62,800 nucleotides of DNA from an uncultured Methylococcales bacterium (lineage in GTDB: Bacteria; Pseudomonadota; Gammaproteobacteria; Methylococcales; Methylomonadaceae): the NCBI GenBank assembly GCA_903902705.1, contig CAIUVX010000045.1:1-62800 (forward strand). Direction: 5' to 3'. The position numbers and the translations under genes are program-made. The notes beneath the pieces were generated by a model. It was not told the origin of the DNA, made no database searches, and saw only the letters and a program-made list of their open reading frames with translations. Positions 60,490-62,800 of this stretch are shown one piece after another (the stretch's first letter is position 1; the number at the start of each line of letters is the position of its first letter).

Positions 60490-61643
60490 ACAGAATCTCG
60501 TAATTCTGTTAAAAACGCCATTTCTTGCATAAATTCTGAATGCTCACTTTCTTGACTCAATAATCGCGCTTTAATCTCTTTTGCTGCTTCGCTATTTTCT
60601 TGCTTGTCTTCAACAAATTTTCTGTATTGTCTGTATAACTCAAGCAATTCTTTGGGTCTAGGCTCTGCGCCCATGATTTCAGACAAAATGGAATTTATAT
60701 CAATGCCAGAAGGCGGGTGCTGTAAATGTATGGGCTGTATTTTGCCGTCTTGTTTGGTTAATAAAATGCGATTTTGATAGGGAACGCTACTTAAAATTTG
60801 CGGTGAATGCGTGGCGACAATAAATTGATTATTTTTGCCAATCTGTCCGTATATTTGCATGATTTTTTGTTGCCAAGCAGGATGCAAAGCAATTTCTGGT
60901 TCATCAATTAGAATAATCGAGTTTCGCGGCTCAATCAGCATTAAGGCAATCACTCTGGCATAAAGCTGTTTTTCACCATCACTTAATTGTTCAATAGTGA
61001 CTTGCTGACCTGCTACGTTGGTAAAAACTGGACGGTTAAACTGTTCTTTGGATAAACCCGATAATTGCGTTAATAATTGGGCATCTAAAAACTTGGCATT
61101 AAACGAATCAACAGCTTGTTGTGTGCGTTTATCGGGGTTTGCCTCAAAACTTGCCCGCTCTTGACTAATAATGTATTCCTTTATGTAAAATTCGGCATTT
61201 CCCAAAATAGCGGCAGTATTTATTTTTTCACTAAATTTGTAGTTAATGGTTAATTGTGAAATAGATTGATATGAAAAACTTTGTTGAGAGGGTAAATAGA
61301 TGATTCGCGGTGCATCATAAGGTGGGAGTTTTCCTGTATTTTCTTGGTTTAGTTGTTGAGTTTTTAGAATAAGGGTAGATGCGCCGTTATCGTTATTAAT
61401 ACAACCTAATTCAGAAAGCGTAATTACGACTCTTGACCATAAAATGGGATTGTATCGGCTTTCAATACTTTCAAAAATCACATCCAGCAAACTGGTTTTA
61501 CCGCAACCATTTACCCCCGCAAGCACATTAATCACATTCCCCGTTTCCGCGCTCGCTGTTTGTTCAGGTACAGGCGTTTTAAAACAAATTTCAATATCTT
61601 TTAATACGCGAAATTCGGTAATGTTTATTTTTTCAAGGTACAT
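60486..61643 (-). CDS. ptuA: Septu defence ATPase (PtuA-like)
   Basis: A 385-residue ABC/SMC-like ATPase of the AAA_21 class. The Walker A is AGVNGCGKTS (residues 42-51), the signature is LSDGEKQ, the Walker B is IILIDEPEIALHP, and the switch His is in VATHSPQIL. There is no TOPRIM nuclease domain, which sets it apart from OLD proteins. The C-terminal tail is a charged coil (FVEDKQENSEAAKEIKAR). It pairs with the HNH nuclease to form a Septu system, also known as the effector pair of retron-Ec78; no reverse transcriptase is present here. Confidence 0.88.
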   Translation of the reverse strand: MYLEKINITEFRVLKDIEICFKTPVPEQTASAETGNVINVLAGVNGCGKTSLLDVIFESIESRYNPILWSRVVITLSELGCINNDNGASTLILKTQQLNQENTGKLPPYDAPRIIYLPSQQSFSYQSISQLTINYKFSEKINTAAILGNAEFYIKEYIISQERASFEANPDKRTQQAVDSFNAKFLDAQLLTQLSGLSKEQFNRPVFTNVAGQQVTIEQLSDGEKQLYARVIALMLIEPRNSIILIDEPEIALHPAWQQKIMQIYGQIGKNNQFIVATHSPQILSSVPYQNRILLTKQDGKIQPIHLQHPPSGIDINSILSEIMGAEPRPKELLELYRQYRKFVEDKQENSEAAKEIKARLLSQESEHSEFMQEMAFLTELRDSV

Positions 61644-61666
61644 AGTTATTCTCGAAAAGTATTGAA

Positions 61667-61686
61667 GTACAAACTTAAGTTTGTAC
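61667..61686. promoter_or_regulatory. Perfect 20-nt palindrome upstream of ptuA, candidate operator
   Basis: GTACAAACTTAAGTTTGTAC is an uninterrupted palindrome 23 nt before the ptuA start codon. It suits a dimeric regulator or an overlapping promoter. No regulator gene is adjacent. Confidence 0.5.
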
Positions 61687-61808
61687 GCCTACAATTTTTT
61701 ATTGATACGCCGCAATTTGATCAAAATTCAAATAACGGTAGTATTAACCCGCATTTCGCGTTGCTCCATGCGGGCTACCAATCTTCGTGCTTTTCGTGGA
61801 CGAGAAAC

Positions 61809-62157
61809 CTACCCCCGCAACGCCTTCAACACCGCTTGCATAGTCACATTGGCATCACCAAACAACATCCGCGTGTTGTCCATGACAAACAATGGATTAC
61901 CCACGCCTGCATAACCTGAAGCCATACTGCGTTTTAATACGATGGTGGTGTCGCCTTTCCAGCATTCCAGCACGGGCATACCTGCGATTGGGCTGTTGGG
62001 ATCAGTGATTGCCGATGGATTCACGATGTCATTCGCGCCGATGACGATGGAGACATCGACTTTGCCCCAGTCTTCGTTAATTTCATCCATTTCAAATACG
62101 ATGTCATAAGGTGCTTTGGCTTCTGCTAATAATACGTTCATGTGGCTGGGCATCCGA
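61809..62157 (-). pseudogene. pntB: C-terminal fragment of NAD(P) transhydrogenase subunit beta
   Basis: From about 62157 down, the minus strand reads [19 protein letters not shown], then [34 protein letters not shown] and a natural stop. This is the NADP-binding domain III of PntB. Only about 115 of 460 residues remain. It is cut at its 5' side by the IS256-family transposase remnant, the join lying near 62150-62160 where both readings remain recognisable. Not functional alone. Confidence 0.85.
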
Positions 62158-62800
62158 CCATTTTTCTTCAAATGCACTGAGGTGTTGTTCCGCTTTCTCC
62201 ACGGTGGCAGCGGTGTAGATGCTCCGCAAGTCAGCCGCGACTTCTTTACGTTTATTCCAGCCGACATAGTTTAGACTGTTACGCACAAGATGCACAATGC
62301 ACAGTTGTACGATAGCTTGAGGATAAACGGCTTCAATGGCTTCAAGAAAGCCTTTCAAACCATCAACGCAGGCAATGAATACATCTTGTAAGCCCCGATT
62401 TTTAAGTTCCGTCACCACGTTAAGCCAGACTTTGCCCCTACCGTTTGCGCAATCCATCGACCTAACACTTCTTTCTCTACCTGTAGCACATGCCGATAGC
62501 CAGATAAATGGCTTTGTTGCGTACCGTGCCTGACTCGCGCACTTTGACGTGAATGTAGTCCAGATACAGCACAGGATACACCGCATTGCCATTGTTTAAC
62601 GTCGTCCATCACCGCTTGAAATCAGCGCAGGCGAAACCTCCGTGCCGACCATTTCAGTCAAGTGTGTTTGTATCTCGCGGACGTTCATGCCGCGTGAGTA
62701 CAAGGAGATGATCTTGTCATCAAAGCCCGTCCAGCGGGTTTGATGTTTGGGAACGAACTGCGGCTCGAAACTGCCTTCTCGGTCACGCGGACTATCGATA
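62158..62800 (-). mobile_element. Degenerate IS256-family transposase, continuing past the window end
   Basis: The minus strand from 62800 gives [20 protein letters not shown] and [16 protein letters not shown] (62613-62800). [10 protein letters not shown]- and VLQVEKEVLGRW-type pieces follow in another frame. The longest piece (to 62158) reads [60 protein letters not shown] and FEEKW. These are hallmarks of the IS256 (mutator-type) DDE transposase. At least two frameshifts and loss of the C-terminus make it inactive. Its start lies outside the window. Confidence 0.88.

Overview
The window reads as a chromosome segment of a gammaproteobacterium of moderate GC. The housekeeping genes (thrC, purM, leuCD, recQ, argH, hom, cysH, gshA) and the many short palindromic repeats would suit a Methylococcales-type methanotroph (Crenothrix or Methylobacter-like) or a sheathed Thiotrichales relative. 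This placement is from general impression; no 16S gene or methane oxidation gene is present.

Layout. 1-7.6 kb: palindromic repeats, a small Ala/Lys-rich secreted protein, thrC, a double-HD HD-GYP protein, a SirB2 protein, and a minus-strand four-gene unit (CDP-alcohol phosphatidyltransferase, CdsA-like, PlsC-like, flavin disulfide oxidoreductase). 7.8-11.6 kb: a type ISP-like restriction-modification gene cut in two by palindromic repeats and a GIY-YIG nuclease gene. 11.7-15.7 kb: a SulP-STAS-cNMP transporter, a hypothetical secreted protein, and purM.

15.7-30.7 kb is the most distinctive part. It holds an 883-aa multicopper oxidase (MCO), a SCO1-cytochrome c fusion, a small Gln/His-rich secreted protein translationally coupled to a 1767-aa MCO, then an FKBP prolyl isomerase, a cytochrome c fused to a periplasmic-binding-type domain, and a second SCO1. 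The order giant MCO - FKBP - cytochrome c is that of the mofABC locus of Leptothrix discophora, which is linked to Mn(II) oxidation. Two matching upstream regions with the same internal spacing precede the two MCO units. The first MCO also has a leader that looks like a c-di-GMP-I (GEMM) aptamer followed by a Shine-Dalgarno-sequestering hairpin. A LuxR-type regulator without a LuxI in the window closes the cluster. The likely joint task is periplasmic or outer-surface metal oxidation, with the SCO proteins delivering copper and the cytochromes accepting electrons.

30.9-41.1 kb: an ABC-2 exporter, leuCD, a DUF1353 protein, a lipoprotein, recQ, and a nitric oxide reductase operon whose norB carries a one-base frameshift. 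41.3-46.3 kb: repeats and a minus-strand envelope group. Three adjacent genes there share two peptide tags in a head-to-tail order (A / A-B / B). 46.5-52.3 kb: argH, hom, and gshA-cysH.

52.3-62.8 kb is an accessory and defence region: a decayed IS4-like transposase, a CHAT-TIR-TIR / STAND-TPR / Trypco1 operon, small membrane and secreted proteins, gene remnants (RND pump, YiiX-like tail), a Septu (PtuAB-like) defence pair, and a pntB fragment cut by a degenerate IS256-family transposase at the window end.

No tRNA, rRNA or CRISPR array was seen.
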